Positions 1 through 8,512 are shown, counted from the stretch's first letter. The stretch is 64,000 nucleotides of DNA from Sutterella sp047777475 (GCA_047777475.1 JBKEET010000007.1:1-64000), one strand, 5' to 3'. Program-made: numbers and translations. The notes: generated by a model from the sequence alone, not told the origin.

Positions 1-311
1 TCGGCGACGTTGATGAAGAACTGCGCCGTGGCGGAGTGCGGATCGCTCGTGCGGGCCATGGCGATGGTGTACTTGTCGTTCTTGAGGCCGTTGGCGGCCT
101 CGTTCTCGATCGGGGCGCGGGTGGGCTTCTGCTTCATGCCCGGCTCGAAGCCGCCGCCCTGAATCATGAAGCCGCGGATGACGCGGTGGAAAATGGTGCC
201 GTTGTAGAAGCCGTCCTTGACGTACTGCTCGAAGTTGGCCACCGTCTTCGGCGCGTGCTCGGCGTCGAGTTCAAGATCGATGATGCCTTTGTTTGTCGTT
301 AAGCGAATCAT
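1..311 (-). CDS. ppiB: Cytoplasmic cyclophilin-type peptidyl-prolyl isomerase, 3' part missing
   Basis: The gene starts at 311 on the minus strand and runs off the left edge, so only about 103 N-terminal residues are present. The protein begins MIRLTTNKGIIDLELD and contains the cyclophilin core: the FHRVIRGFMIQGGG segment (catalytic Arg and Gln region) and AMARTSDPHSATAQFFINV. There is no signal peptide, which points to the cytoplasmic PpiB form that catalyses proline cis-trans isomerisation during folding. A purine-rich AAGAAAG precedes the ATG. It lies directly downstream of, and in the same direction as, a second cyclophilin that does have a signal peptide. The C-terminus cannot be checked. 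Confidence 0.93.
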   Translation of the reverse strand, partial: MIRLTTNKGIIDLELDAEHAPKTVANFEQYVKDGFYNGTIFHRVIRGFMIQGGGFEPGMKQKPTRAPIENEAANGLKNDKYTIAMARTSDPHSATAQFFINVA

Positions 312-404
312 TTTTTTCTTTCTTCATAAAAAAGGGTTAGCCGCTTCGCGGCAGGGCGAAGCGGGCGGCAACCGGGCTATTTTCGCACAAAGCGCGAAAA
401 CGCT

Positions 405-974
405 TCAGTCGACGATCTTTGCGGAGATGATAGTGACGGGCTCGACGGGCACGTCGCTCATGCCGCGCTTCGCGCCCGTCTTCACCTCGGCGATGCGGTC
501 GACCACGTCGGTGCCCTTGACCACGCGGCCGAAGACCGCGTAGCCGCGGCCGTCGCGCGCGCGGTCGGCGTTGAGGAAGTCGTTGTCGGCCACGTTGATA
601 TAGAACTGGGAGGTCGCCGAGTTGGGATCGTTCGTGCGGGCCATCGCAATCGAGTACTTCTCGTTGCGCAGGCCGTTCCTCGACTCGAGCGGGATCGGCG
701 CGTGCGTCGGCTTTTCCTTGAGCGAGGCGTCGTAGCCGCCGCCCTGGATCATGAAGCCCGAAATGACGCGGTGGAAGACCGTGCCGCTGTAAAAGCCTTC
801 CTTCACGTAGGTGAGGAAGTTGCGCACCGTGACGGGCGCGCGCGAGGGCGAGAGCTGCACGACGATGTGCCCGAGGCTCGTTTCGATGTCGACGCGCGGC
901 TCCTGCGCGGCAAACGCGGGCGCCGAGAGCACGGCGGGAAGAAGGCAGAGCAAAAGACGATGGCGAAGTTTCAT
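405..974 (-). CDS. ppiA: Exported cyclophilin-type peptidyl-prolyl isomerase
   Basis: This 189-residue protein has a signal peptide (basic MKLRHR, a leucine-rich core, then a likely cut after APAFA near residue 22) followed by a full cyclophilin domain. Diagnostic segments are FHRVISGFMIQGGG, AMARTNDPNSATSQFYINV and YAVFGRVVKGTDVVDRI. It should act as a periplasmic proline isomerase on exported proteins. It ends 93 bp before the cytoplasmic cyclophilin, and a TPR gene lies 46 bp upstream, all on the minus strand, so the three may form one operon divergent from cysS. The paired cytoplasmic and periplasmic cyclophilins beside cysS are common in betaproteobacteria. Confidence 0.93.
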   Translation of the reverse strand: MKLRHRLLLCLLPAVLSAPAFAAQEPRVDIETSLGHIVVQLSPSRAPVTVRNFLTYVKEGFYSGTVFHRVISGFMIQGGGYDASLKEKPTHAPIPLESRNGLRNEKYSIAMARTNDPNSATSQFYINVADNDFLNADRARDGRGYAVFGRVVKGTDVVDRIAEVKTGAKRGMSDVPVEPVTIISAKIVD

Positions 975-1020
975 GATTCCACTCTCACATATAAGTTAGT
1001 CAGCGGCAGAAGGGCGGCGC

Positions 1021-1581
1021 TCATTCGGCGCTCCCGTCTTCGACCTCGACGCCGTTGAGGCGCCGGAGCGATCTCAGGCGCTGCTGCACGTCCTTGTTGC
1101 GCGAAAAGGCGGGTGCGGATTTCTCGTAGCACTCAAGCGCGAGGGCGAGGTACACGTCGCCGAGGTTCTTGCGCGCAAGCGCGAACTCCGGATTGATGAG
1201 GAGCACCTTCTGCAGGTGCTTTTCGGCGCTCTCGAGGTCGCCGCGGGCGGCCTCGATCACGGCGAGGTTGTTGTAGGGCTCGGGAATTTCGGGATAGGCG
1301 TCGATGAGCCACTTGAGCGCCTCGACGGCCTCGTCCGTGCGCCCGAGGCGCTCGAGCGCGACGGCGCGCTGGAAGCGCAGCTGCGCGCTCTTGTCGTTTT
1401 TCTTGAGACCGATTTCCGCAAGCTCGAGCGCGGTCGACGCATTGCCGCTCTTCAGCAGCTTTTCGACCTGCGCGGGATAGTCGGAGATCTGCATGTAGCG
1501 GGACATCTCCTCGGCCCGGGAGGCGGCCTGGGCGCAGGCGACGGCGAGCGCGAGGACCGCGGCGGTGATGAAGCGTTTCAT
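1021..1581 (-). CDS. Exported tetratricopeptide-repeat protein
   Basis: I place the start at the internal ATG at 1581 (MKRFITAAVLALAVACAQAA) because it begins a clean signal peptide; an upstream ATG at 1602 would add seven residues in front of it. The mature part has about three TPR units (for example GNASTALELAEIGLKKND, GRTDEAVEALKWLIDAYPE and GDLESAEKHLQKVLLINPE), so it is probably a periplasmic protein-interaction scaffold. No enzyme domain is visible. It sits upstream of the two cyclophilins in the same direction. A folding or envelope role is suggested only by that context. Confidence 0.8.
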   Translation of the reverse strand: MKRFITAAVLALAVACAQAASRAEEMSRYMQISDYPAQVEKLLKSGNASTALELAEIGLKKNDKSAQLRFQRAVALERLGRTDEAVEALKWLIDAYPEIPEPYNNLAVIEAARGDLESAEKHLQKVLLINPEFALARKNLGDVYLALALECYEKSAPAFSRNKDVQQRLRSLRRLNGVEVEDGSAE

Positions 1582-1794
1582 AACGGAGTGTGCAAATTCC
1601 ATGTGAATGACGGGGAGCCAACAGCCCGGAAAGCGGCGCGCATAGGCACTGCCGCAGGAGTGTGGCTATACTTTGGAAGTTATGGCTCAGCGGGACATTT
1701 TAGCCCAGCCCGGGCCCTGCCAAGCGCCTGCAGAAGACCGATCTGTCAAGACGGCGCGCCGGGCAGAAAAAAACTTCACAGGAAAACCCTCGAA

Positions 1795-3207
1795 ATGGCA
1801 CTTTCCATTTATTCGACGCTCTCGCGCAAGCAGAGTCCCTTCACTCCGATTCATCCGGGCCGCGTCGGCATGTACGTCTGCGGCGTGACGGTCTATGACT
1901 ACTGCCACATCGGGCACGGCCGCACGTTTGTGGCCTTTGACGTGATCCGCCGCTGGCTCGAAGCCTCGGGCTACAAGGTCACGATGGTTCGAAACATCAC
2001 CGACGTCGACGACAAGATCATCCGCCGCGCCGCCGAGCGCGGCATCACGACGAAGGCGCTCACCGACGAGTTCGCCCGCGCGATGCAGGAAGACATGGCC
2101 TCGCTCGGCTGCCTGCCGCCCACCTACGAGCCGCGCGCCACGGAATACATCCCCGAGATGCTGAACCTCGTCGAAAAGCTCGAGGAAAAGGGCTACGCCT
2201 ACCAGGCCGAAGACGGCGACGTGGACTTCGCTGTTCGCAAGTTCAAGCCTTACGGCAAGCTCTCCGGCAAGTCGCTCGACGACCTCGTCTCGGGCGCCCG
2301 CGTGGGCGTCAACGAAGGCAAGAGGGACCCGCTCGACTTCGTGCTCTGGAAGCACGCCAAGCCGGGCGAGCCGCAGTGGGACTCCAAGTGGGGCAAGGGC
2401 CGCCCCGGCTGGCACATCGAGTGCTCGGCCATGTCGATGAAGCTCTTGGGCGAAACCTTCGACATCCACGGCGGCGGACCCGACCTGGTGTTCCCGCACC
2501 ATGAAAACGAGATCGCGCAGAGCGAAGCCTGCACCGGCAAGCAGTTCGCGCGCATCTGGATGCATTCCGGCCCGCTGCGCGTGCGCGGCAAGGACGGCCG
2601 CGAGGAGAAGATGTCGAAGTCGCTCGGCAACTTCTGGACGATCCGCGACGCGCTTAAAGAAACCGACGAAGCCTACGGCAAAGGCAACGGCGCCGAGGTG
2701 CTCCGCTTCTTCCTGCTGCGCACGCAGTACAGGAGCCCGATCAGCTTCTCGCCCGCGCTCATCGAAGACGCGAAGAAGGGCCTCGACAGGCTCTACGGCG
2801 CGCTCAAGGGCCGCACGGGCGACGGCAAGCCGCTCGACTGGAGCGAAAAGCACGCCGCCGACTTCAAGGCCGCGATGGACGACGACTTCAACACGCCGCT
2901 CGCCGTTGCGGCGATGTTCGAGCTTGCGACCGACGTGAACCGCACGGGCGATCCGGCGCTGGTGCGCCAGCTCAAGGCTCTGGGCGGCGTGCTCAACATC
3001 CTGCAGCGCGACCCCGATAAGTTCCTGAAGGGAGCGGCCAAGGACGGCGAGAGCGAGCGCATCGAGGCGCTCATCGAAGAGCGCCGCGCCGCCAAGAAAG
3101 CGAAGAATTTCGCCCGCGCCGACGAGATCCGCGCGCAGCTCCTTGCCGAAGGCATCGAGCTCATGGACGGTCCGCAGGGCACCACCTGGCGCCGCACGGC
3201 CGCCTGA
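1795..3207 (+). CDS. cysS: Cysteinyl-tRNA synthetase
   Basis: The start at 1795 gives 470 residues, close to the usual ~460. It charges tRNA-Cys with cysteine in the cytoplasm. Visible class I signatures are the HIGH-type motif in YDYCHIGHGRTFV (residues about 32-44), the zinc-site cysteine in MYVCGVTVYD, the second zinc region in WHIECSAMS and GGGPDLVFPHHENE, and the KMSKS loop (EEKMSKSLGNFW). The reading frame is open well upstream of 1795 but those extra residues do not resemble the family. It is divergent from the TPR/cyclophilin genes and followed after 11 bp by accA. Confidence 0.97.
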   Translation: MALSIYSTLSRKQSPFTPIHPGRVGMYVCGVTVYDYCHIGHGRTFVAFDVIRRWLEASGYKVTMVRNITDVDDKIIRRAAERGITTKALTDEFARAMQEDMASLGCLPPTYEPRATEYIPEMLNLVEKLEEKGYAYQAEDGDVDFAVRKFKPYGKLSGKSLDDLVSGARVGVNEGKRDPLDFVLWKHAKPGEPQWDSKWGKGRPGWHIECSAMSMKLLGETFDIHGGGPDLVFPHHENEIAQSEACTGKQFARIWMHSGPLRVRGKDGREEKMSKSLGNFWTIRDALKETDEAYGKGNGAEVLRFFLLRTQYRSPISFSPALIEDAKKGLDRLYGALKGRTGDGKPLDWSEKHAADFKAAMDDDFNTPLAVAAMFELATDVNRTGDPALVRQLKALGGVLNILQRDPDKFLKGAAKDGESERIEALIEERRAAKKAKNFARADEIRAQLLAEGIELMDGPQGTTWRRTAA

Positions 3208-3218
3208 CGGAGCACGAC

Positions 3219-4454
3219 ATGGCAAAGCACGTTTTCCTCGACTTTGAAAAGGACGTCGAGCAGTTCGACGAAAAGATCGAAGAGCTCAAGGCCCTTGCCG
3301 AAAACACGGCCGAGAACAAGAAGGCCGTCTCGATCGACAAGGAAATCCGCGACCTCGAGAAAAAGAGCCTCGCGCTCCTGAAGAAGATCTACGTCGACCT
3401 CACGCCCTGGCAGATTGCCCAGGTGGCCCGCCACCCGAACCGGCCGTACACCCTCGACTACATCAACGCGATGTTCTCGAGCTTTTACGAGCTGCACGGC
3501 GACAGGGCGTTCGCCGACGATCCCGCCATCGTGGGCGGCCTCGCCAGGCTCGCCGACATCAACGTCGTCGTGATCGGCAACCAGAAGGGCCGCACGATCC
3601 GCGAGCGCACGCAGCGCAACTTCGGCATGGCGCGCCCCGAGGGCTACCGCAAGGCGCTTCGCCTGATGAAGCTCGCCGAGAAGTACGACCTCCCGGTGAT
3701 CACGTTCGTCGACACGCCGGGCGCCTATCCCGGCATCGACGCCGAGGAGCGCGGCCAGTCCGAGGCGATCGGCCGCAACATTTACGAGCTCGCAACGCTC
3801 AAGGTTCCCGTCATCGCCTGCATCATCGGCGAAGGCGGCTCGGGCGGCGCGCTCGCGATCGGCGTTGCCGACCGCGTGCTCATGCTGCAGTACGCGACCT
3901 ATTCGGTGATCAGCCCCGAGGGCTGCGCCTCCATTCTCTGGAAGAGCGCGACCGAAGCGCCGCGGGCCGCCGAGGCCCTGGCGCTCACGGCGCCGAGGCT
4001 CGAAAAGCTCGGCCTCATCGACCGCATCGTGTCCGAGCCGCTCGGCGGCGCGCACCGCGATCCGGCGCTCATGGCGACCAACCTGCAGAAGGTGCTGATC
4101 GACGAGCTGCGCTCGCTCCTCAAGGTGAACCGCAGCACGCTCCTGAAGCGCCGCATGACCCGCATCGAGCATTACGGCATGTTTGAGGTGCTGAAGGAAA
4201 AGGCTGCCGCCGCGGCGGAGCCCGCCGCCGAGAAGGCCGAAAAGCCGGCTCCGGCCGCTGCGGAAGCTCCGGCCGAGCCTGCCAAGCCCGCTAAGCCTGC
4301 GAAGGCAGAAGCAAAAGAGGCCGCCAAGGAGCCGGCGAAGGAAAAGGCACCGGCCAAGGAGAAGGCGAAAGAACCCGCCAAGGATAAAGAGCCCGCGAAG
4401 GAGAAAAAGCCCGCCAAGTCCCGCGCCAAGGCGCCGGCCGGCGAGAAAGCCTGA
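3219..4454 (+). CDS. accA: Acetyl-CoA carboxylase carboxyltransferase subunit alpha with long Lys/Ala/Pro/Glu tail
   Basis: Residues 1 to about 325 match AccA, the alpha half of the carboxyltransferase that makes malonyl-CoA for fatty acid synthesis. Landmarks are the N-terminal coiled helices, RPYTLDYINAMFSSFYELHGDR, TFVDTPGAYPGIDAEERGQ, the oxyanion-hole segment IIGEGGSGGALAIGVADRV and the ending TRIEHYGMF. E. coli AccA is about 319 residues; this one is 411 because a low-complexity tail of about 85 residues made almost only of A, K, P and E follows the core. The tail is in frame and ends at a stop just before a strong hairpin. It starts 11 bp after cysS. Confidence 0.97.
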   Translation: MAKHVFLDFEKDVEQFDEKIEELKALAENTAENKKAVSIDKEIRDLEKKSLALLKKIYVDLTPWQIAQVARHPNRPYTLDYINAMFSSFYELHGDRAFADDPAIVGGLARLADINVVVIGNQKGRTIRERTQRNFGMARPEGYRKALRLMKLAEKYDLPVITFVDTPGAYPGIDAEERGQSEAIGRNIYELATLKVPVIACIIGEGGSGGALAIGVADRVLMLQYATYSVISPEGCASILWKSATEAPRAAEALALTAPRLEKLGLIDRIVSEPLGGAHRDPALMATNLQKVLIDELRSLLKVNRSTLLKRRMTRIEHYGMFEVLKEKAAAAAEPAAEKAEKPAPAAAEAPAEPAKPAKPAKAEAKEAAKEPAKEKAPAKEKAKEPAKDKEPAKEKKPAKSRAKAPAGEKA

Positions 4455-4510
4455 GGCTCGCAAGGACGAGGCGCGGCAGCAATCCGGAGATCGCCTGCCG
4501 CAGCTTCTCA

Positions 4511-4545
4511 GCGGGGCGGTCCTTTTTAATAAAGGGCCGCCCCGC
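4511..4545 (+). terminator. Strong hairpin after accA
   Basis: GCGGGGCGG pairs with CCGCCCCGC, and inner CCTTT pairs with AAAGG, with one central mismatch. The U-rich part is in the loop rather than directly after the stem, so it may act as a terminator or as a transcript-end stabiliser for accA. Confidence 0.55.
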
Positions 4546-4582
4546 GCCTTACAATAGAAAGAATTTTTTTGAACCGATCGGA

Positions 4583-6196
4583 ATGTCAAGGGCCATGGCC
4601 AGCCGCATAGAGACCCCCGTATCCAAGAAGCAAGCCCGCCGCCCGGGCTCGGGCAAAAGAGCATCGAGAGCGCTCTCCGAAAGACTGCTTTCGCTGGTGC
4701 GCACGTCGCTGAAGAACGTCGCCGAGACGCTTTCGGGCGTGCGCGACGACGAGTTCCGGCTCCTGCCGCTCAACCCCGTGCGCGTCGTCGTGGCGCTCTC
4801 GGGCGGGCGCGACTCGATGTCGCTCCTCGATGCGGTCGCGAGGATCTATCACAGCCCCCGTCAGTTTCTCGTCTCGCGCGTGCGCGCCGTCTACGTGAAC
4901 CACGGCCTTTCGCCGCACGCCTTCGAGTGGCAGGAGCACTGCCGCCGTGAGTGCGAGAAGCGGCGCATTCCGTTTGAAGCCGTGTCTGTTCACGTCAATC
5001 CGCGCGGCACGGGCGTGGAGGCGGCGGCGCGCGAGGCGCGCTACCGCGCGCTCGCAAAAAGCGCCGCCGACGCGGGCGACGATGCCGTGCTCACGGCCCA
5101 CCACGAAGATGACCGGATCGAAACGTTCCTCCTGCAGTGGATGAGGGGCGCGGGCCCCGAGGGACTCGCGGCCTTTCCGATCACCCGTGCGCTGCAGAGC
5201 CCGGGGCTCGCCTCGGGCGGCCGCAACGGCCCCGTGCTGCTGGTGCGCCCCTGGGTCTCGGTGCCGAGAAGCGACATCGAGCGCTATGCGAGGGGCGCGC
5301 GCCTTACCTGGGTGGACGACGAATCGAACGACAGCCCGCAGTTCCTGCGCAACAGAATTCGCAACGAGGTTCTCCCGCTGCTTGACGAAATTCGCCCTGG
5401 CTTTCGAGCCGCCGCTGCTCGAAGCGTCGACCTCACGGCCGAAGCCGTCGAGGTTCTCCGCAGCGTGGCCGCCGAAGACGCCGCGCGCTGCCGCGACACG
5501 GACAATCCGCATGCGCTTCGCATCGCCGAGCTGATGAAGCTCGTCCCCGCAAGGCAGGCCTGGTGCCTTCGCAACTGGATGCATGCCGAAGGGATGCCGC
5601 TCCCGAGCAAGGCGCGCCTTGACGAGGCGCTTCGCCAGATCCGCGGGACAAGCAGCGACACCTCGATGACGCTGCGCATCAAGAACAAGGAACTGCGCCG
5701 CTGGGGCAGCCTGCTCATCATCCGCGACGTGCCCGTGCGCCGCAGCACGGCGCCGCGCGATGCGGAGCTCGTCTGGAACGGCGGCTCTGAGATCGAACTC
5801 CCGGGCTGGGACGGCGTGCTTGCCGTGATCCCCTGCGAGGGCAGGGAGCCCGGCATCGACGCCGAGAAACTGCGCACCGGACGCCTTGAGGTGCGCATCC
5901 GCCGGGGCGGCGAAAAGCTCAAGCTTTGGCCGCTTCGCCCGTCGAAAAAACTCAAGGATCTTTTCTCCGAAGCGGGCATCGCGCCCTTTGACCGCGTCAA
6001 CATGCCGCTTGTCTGGCTCGACGGAGAGCTCCTTTTCGTCGGCGGCCTCGGCACGGATATCCGGCTCTGCGCGGACCCCGATCTCTGCGAGAAGCGCGTG
6101 CGACTCGAGTTCCATTCCGAAGCGAGCCTCTGGGGCAGCAAGCCCGTTGAAAATCTCTCCGACAAAAAGCGCACGAAGCCGCGCAAGGCAAATTGA
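4583..6196 (+). CDS. tilS: tRNA(Ile)-lysidine synthetase
   Basis: The 537-residue protein carries the PP-loop ATP pyrophosphatase motif LSGGRDSM (about residues 72-79) and the TilS segments YVNHGLSPHAFEWQ, AREARYRAL, LTAHHEDDRIETFLLQ and WVDDESNDSPQFLRNRIR. It modifies the wobble cytidine of the CAU anticodon tRNA-Ile to lysidine, so that the tRNA reads AUA and takes isoleucine. The C-terminal substrate-binding domain follows from about residue 420. The first 55 residues are a basic, probably disordered extension; another ATG at 4595 is possible. A TACAAT box at 4550 lies upstream. TilS follows accA in many proteobacteria. Confidence 0.93.
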   Translation: MSRAMASRIETPVSKKQARRPGSGKRASRALSERLLSLVRTSLKNVAETLSGVRDDEFRLLPLNPVRVVVALSGGRDSMSLLDAVARIYHSPRQFLVSRVRAVYVNHGLSPHAFEWQEHCRRECEKRRIPFEAVSVHVNPRGTGVEAAAREARYRALAKSAADAGDDAVLTAHHEDDRIETFLLQWMRGAGPEGLAAFPITRALQSPGLASGGRNGPVLLVRPWVSVPRSDIERYARGARLTWVDDESNDSPQFLRNRIRNEVLPLLDEIRPGFRAAAARSVDLTAEAVEVLRSVAAEDAARCRDTDNPHALRIAELMKLVPARQAWCLRNWMHAEGMPLPSKARLDEALRQIRGTSSDTSMTLRIKNKELRRWGSLLIIRDVPVRRSTAPRDAELVWNGGSEIELPGWDGVLAVIPCEGREPGIDAEKLRTGRLEVRIRRGGEKLKLWPLRPSKKLKDLFSEAGIAPFDRVNMPLVWLDGELLFVGGLGTDIRLCADPDLCEKRVRLEFHSEASLWGSKPVENLSDKKRTKPRKAN

Positions 6197-6204
6197 TGAA
6201 ATAA

Positions 6205-6238
6205 GGGTGCGGCGGACGAGACAACGTTCGCCGCACCC
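6205..6238. terminator. Perfect 10-bp stem-loop after tilS
   Basis: GGGTGCGGCG and CGCCGCACCC form a perfect 10-bp stem with a 14-nt loop, 9 bp after the tilS stop. No T-run follows on either strand. Confidence 0.5.
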
Positions 6239-6294
6239 GATGCATCCCCGGCACTCGGGGAGGCCGTGCTGAAGCTATTTCTTCCTGTTTCCAG

Positions 6295-6330
6295 ATCCGC
6301 CGGTCCCGGCGGATTTTCTATTTCTTCTTT
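6295..6330 (+). terminator. Rho-independent terminator
   Basis: ATCCGCCG-GTCC-CGGCGGAT is followed directly by a T-rich tract. It lies about 100 bp after tilS and before the triplicated small genes, and probably ends the cysS-accA-tilS transcription region. Confidence 0.75.
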
Positions 6331-6497
6331 CTGATTCCCACCCGGAAACCGCCTTTCTATGAGCCTGGAGCCGGCCTGAAAAAGCGCTTCCAAGCACCCG
6401 AGGGCAATACCTCAACAAACCCTGCGATAAAGACGAGCCTGCTTCGGGCGGAGGTCATACTGCAATCAGGTGGTGACCTTTATAGGAGGGAAGAAAA

Positions 6498-6737
6498 ATG
6501 CCAGAACTGACGCCGGAAGAATTCAATAGAAAATACGGTCCTTTTACCGCCATGGTTTCGATGCCCAGAAAGTTCAATGCCGATGAGGCGGTTTTTGGCG
6601 AGAAATGGATGAAGAAACACGGCCACTGCCTTGAAGACGGCACGCTCTTTAAGCCTGTTAAGGCGGAAGGCACCAAAAAGTCTCCGGACAAAGGGAAGGA
6701 TGCTGCGATTGAAAAAAATGAAGCCCTGAACTCCTAA
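6498..6737 (+). CDS. Small repeated protein of unknown family, copy 1
   Basis: This 79-residue protein is the first of three tandem paralogues. It opens MPELTPEEFNRKYGPF, then has a conserved core containing FNADEAVFG and KHGHCLEDGTLFKP, then a variable Lys/Asp/Glu-rich tail. There is no signal peptide or membrane segment, so it is probably cytosolic. A strong AGGAGG site lies 11 nt before the ATG. One Cys and two His are invariant in the KHGHC motif, which could bind a metal or be structural, but I do not recognise the family. The 170 bp upstream hold no gene. Conservation of the core with changed tails across the copies supports it as a real gene. Confidence 0.75.
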   Translation: MPELTPEEFNRKYGPFTAMVSMPRKFNADEAVFGEKWMKKHGHCLEDGTLFKPVKAEGTKKSPDKGKDAAIEKNEALNS

Positions 6738-6802
6738 CGGTTTTAAGAGAGGAGAGCAATTCTTGAGCAAATTCTCAGAAAAAACTCTTTGGAGGTTGAA
6801 AA

Positions 6803-7033
6803 ATGCCAATGGTAACGCCGGAAGAATTTGACAGACTCTGCGGTCCTTTTACCGCCATGGTTGCGATGCCCAGAAAGTTCAATGCCGACGAAGCGGTATT
6901 CGGCAAAAAGTGGATGGAGAAACACGGCCACTGCCTTGAAGACGGCACGCTCTTTAAGCCCATCAAGGAGCCTGAATCCGAAAAATCAACGGACAAGAAG
7001 GGGATCGTAGCTGCTGTAAAAACTAAGCCGTAA
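6803..7033 (+). CDS. Small repeated protein of unknown family, copy 2
   Basis: The 76-residue second paralogue shares the core of copy 1 (PRKFNADEAVFGKKWMEKHG, then CLEDGTLFKPIK). It differs at the start (MPMVTPEEFDRLCGPF, which adds a second cysteine) and in the charged tail. A GGAGG site sits 7 nt upstream. The 65 bp gap from copy 1 has no terminator that I can see, so the three genes are probably co-transcribed. Function unknown. Confidence 0.75.
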   Translation: MPMVTPEEFDRLCGPFTAMVAMPRKFNADEAVFGKKWMEKHGHCLEDGTLFKPIKEPESEKSTDKKGIVAAVKTKP

Positions 7034-7068
7034 AGAGAGAAGGCATTTCAGAGACAAAGAGGGAGAAA

Positions 7069-7299
7069 ATGGCAAAACTGACGCCGGAGGAATTCGATAG
7101 AAAATACGGCCCCTTTACTGCCATGGTTACGATGCGTGCAAACTTCAATGCCGATGAGGCGGTGTTTGGCAAAAAATGGATGGAGAAACACGGTCACTGC
7201 CTTGAAGACGGCACGCTCTTTAAGCCTATCAAAAAGACTGAATCCGAAAAATCTTCTGACAAAGGGAAGACAACAGCGACTGAAAAAGCCAAGCCCTGA
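7069..7299 (+). CDS. Small repeated protein of unknown family, copy 3
   Basis: The 76-residue third paralogue (MAKLTPEEFDRKYGPF, then RANFNADEAVFGKKWMEKHG) is nearly identical to copy 2 through the core but has RAN in place of PRK. GGGAG precedes the ATG. It lies 35 bp after copy 2. The stretch coding for HCLEDGTLFKP is almost unchanged at DNA level in all three genes, which points to recent tandem duplication or gene conversion. Function unknown. Confidence 0.75.
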   Translation: MAKLTPEEFDRKYGPFTAMVTMRANFNADEAVFGKKWMEKHGHCLEDGTLFKPIKKTESEKSSDKGKTTATEKAKP

Positions 7300-7357
7300 T
7301 TTCCGAAGGGCCTGAAGGGTGCTGCGATTTTTCAGGAGAGCAATACCTGACTGAATG

Positions 7358-7388
7358 CAAAAAGCCCCGGGGCGAAAACCTCAGGGCT
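7358..7388 (-). terminator. Rho-independent terminator for tRNA-Ser
   Basis: Read on the minus strand, AGCCCTGAGG and CCCCGGGGCT form an imperfect 10-bp stem followed by TTTTT. It lies about 55 bp beyond the 3' end of the tRNA. Confidence 0.7.
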
Positions 7389-7443
7389 CTGGTTGCGGAC
7401 TCTAGGGGCAACTGTTTAAAAACGCTAGAGCCGCAATTGAATC

Positions 7444-7531
7444 TGGCGGAAGAGGTGAGATTCGAACTCACGAAGGGTTGCCCCTCGCCGGTTTTCAAGA
7501 CCGGTGCATTCAACCGCTCTGCCACTCTTCC
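7444..7531 (-). tRNA. tRNA-Ser(UGA)
   Basis: This 88-nt gene folds as a class II tRNA. The acceptor arm is GGAAGAG/CTCTTCC with an encoded CCA. The anticodon loop contains TGA between ACCGG and CCGGC, the variable arm is long (about 7444-7531 counterpart near 7473-7490), and the T arm is GTGAGTTCGAATCTCAC. UGA reads UCA-type serine codons. It stands alone, with its own promoter and terminator, opposite in direction to nadE. Confidence 0.96.
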
Positions 7532-7542
7532 GGAAGACCGCA

Positions 7543-7572
7543 ATTTTAGCGGGAAGCGCGCGTTTCTTGCAA
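7543..7572 (-). promoter_or_regulatory. Sigma-70-like promoter of tRNA-Ser
   Basis: On the minus strand, TTGCAA (7572-7567) and TAAAAT (7548-7543) are separated by 18 bp. The -10 box is 11 bp before the tRNA 5' end, a normal spacing for a tRNA promoter. Confidence 0.6.
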
Positions 7573-7732
7573 ATAGAGCTTCGGAGAGTTCCCCGGCAGA
7601 CCGGAATTTGGTTCGCAGGTCTCTGAAACCTCTGACGGCCGGCTTGCGCGCAATTATGATTATGCCTTGTGGCAGTCAATTTCTTCTGCCGCTGAATTCG
7701 GGCGGATTTAGTCCGCCTCCGGGAGTTAAGTC

Positions 7733-8512
7733 ATGCTGAAGTCGCCAGCTGAAACCAAAGCGCGCGTTGTCGAATGGATCCGCCGTTTCTTTGCCGAGAG
7801 CCTGCCGCAGGCCGATGCCGTCGTCGGCATTTCGGGCGGCAAGGATTCGAGCTGCGTTGCGGCGCTCTGCGCCGAAGCGCTGGGCAAGGAGCGCGTGCTC
7901 GGCGTTCTCATGCCGCAGGATACGCAAAGTGACATCGAAGACAGCCGCCGCGTGGTGAAGCACCTCGGCATCCGCTCGGTTGAAATCAACATCGGCGAAA
8001 CGGCGAGGGCATTCCGCCGTGCCTTCCAAGAGAGCGAAGCTTTTGCCTCGCTCACCGGCAGCGGCGAGCTCCGCGGCGAAGCGGCGGTGAACTTCCCGGC
8101 GAGGCTTCGCATGGCGGTGCTCTATGCCGCGGCGCAGTCGCTTCCCCATGGAGGACTCGTTGCCAACACTTGCAACTATTCGGAAGACTATGTGGGCTAC
8201 GCTACCAAGTTCGGCGACGGCGCGGGCGACTTCAGTCCGCTCGCTGCCTTCACGGTCGAAGAGGTGAGGCAGCTCGGCACGTCTGCGGGCCTGCCCGCAG
8301 ACCTGGTGACGAAGACGCCGGCCGACGGTCTTTCCGGGAAGAGCGACGAGGACAAGCTCGGCTTTACCTACGCCGTGCTTGACCGCTACATCCGCACGGG
8401 CGTCTGCGAGGACGCCGCGGTGAAGGCGCGCATTGACAGGCTGCATCACGCGAACCTTCATAAGCTGCGTCCGATGCCGCGCTATGAGAAGTGCGCGGAA
8501 GACAGCCTCTGA
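7733..8512 (+). CDS. nadE: NAD(+) synthetase (ammonia-dependent type)
   Basis: This 259-residue protein has the PP-loop GISGGKDSS (about residues 33-41) followed by GVLMPQDTQSDIEDS. Further NadE segments are LVANTCNYSEDYVGYATKFGD, GDFSPLAAFTVEEV and TKTPADGL with SDEDKLGF. It amidates deamido-NAD to NAD in the last step of NAD synthesis. The short length without a glutaminase domain indicates the ammonia-using form. GGGAG lies 8 nt before the ATG. It is flanked by tRNA-Ser and by a loose copy of that tRNA's 3' end. Confidence 0.93.
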   Translation: MLKSPAETKARVVEWIRRFFAESLPQADAVVGISGGKDSSCVAALCAEALGKERVLGVLMPQDTQSDIEDSRRVVKHLGIRSVEINIGETARAFRRAFQESEAFASLTGSGELRGEAAVNFPARLRMAVLYAAAQSLPHGGLVANTCNYSEDYVGYATKFGDGAGDFSPLAAFTVEEVRQLGTSAGLPADLVTKTPADGLSGKSDEDKLGFTYAVLDRYIRTGVCEDAAVKARIDRLHHANLHKLRPMPRYEKCAEDSL

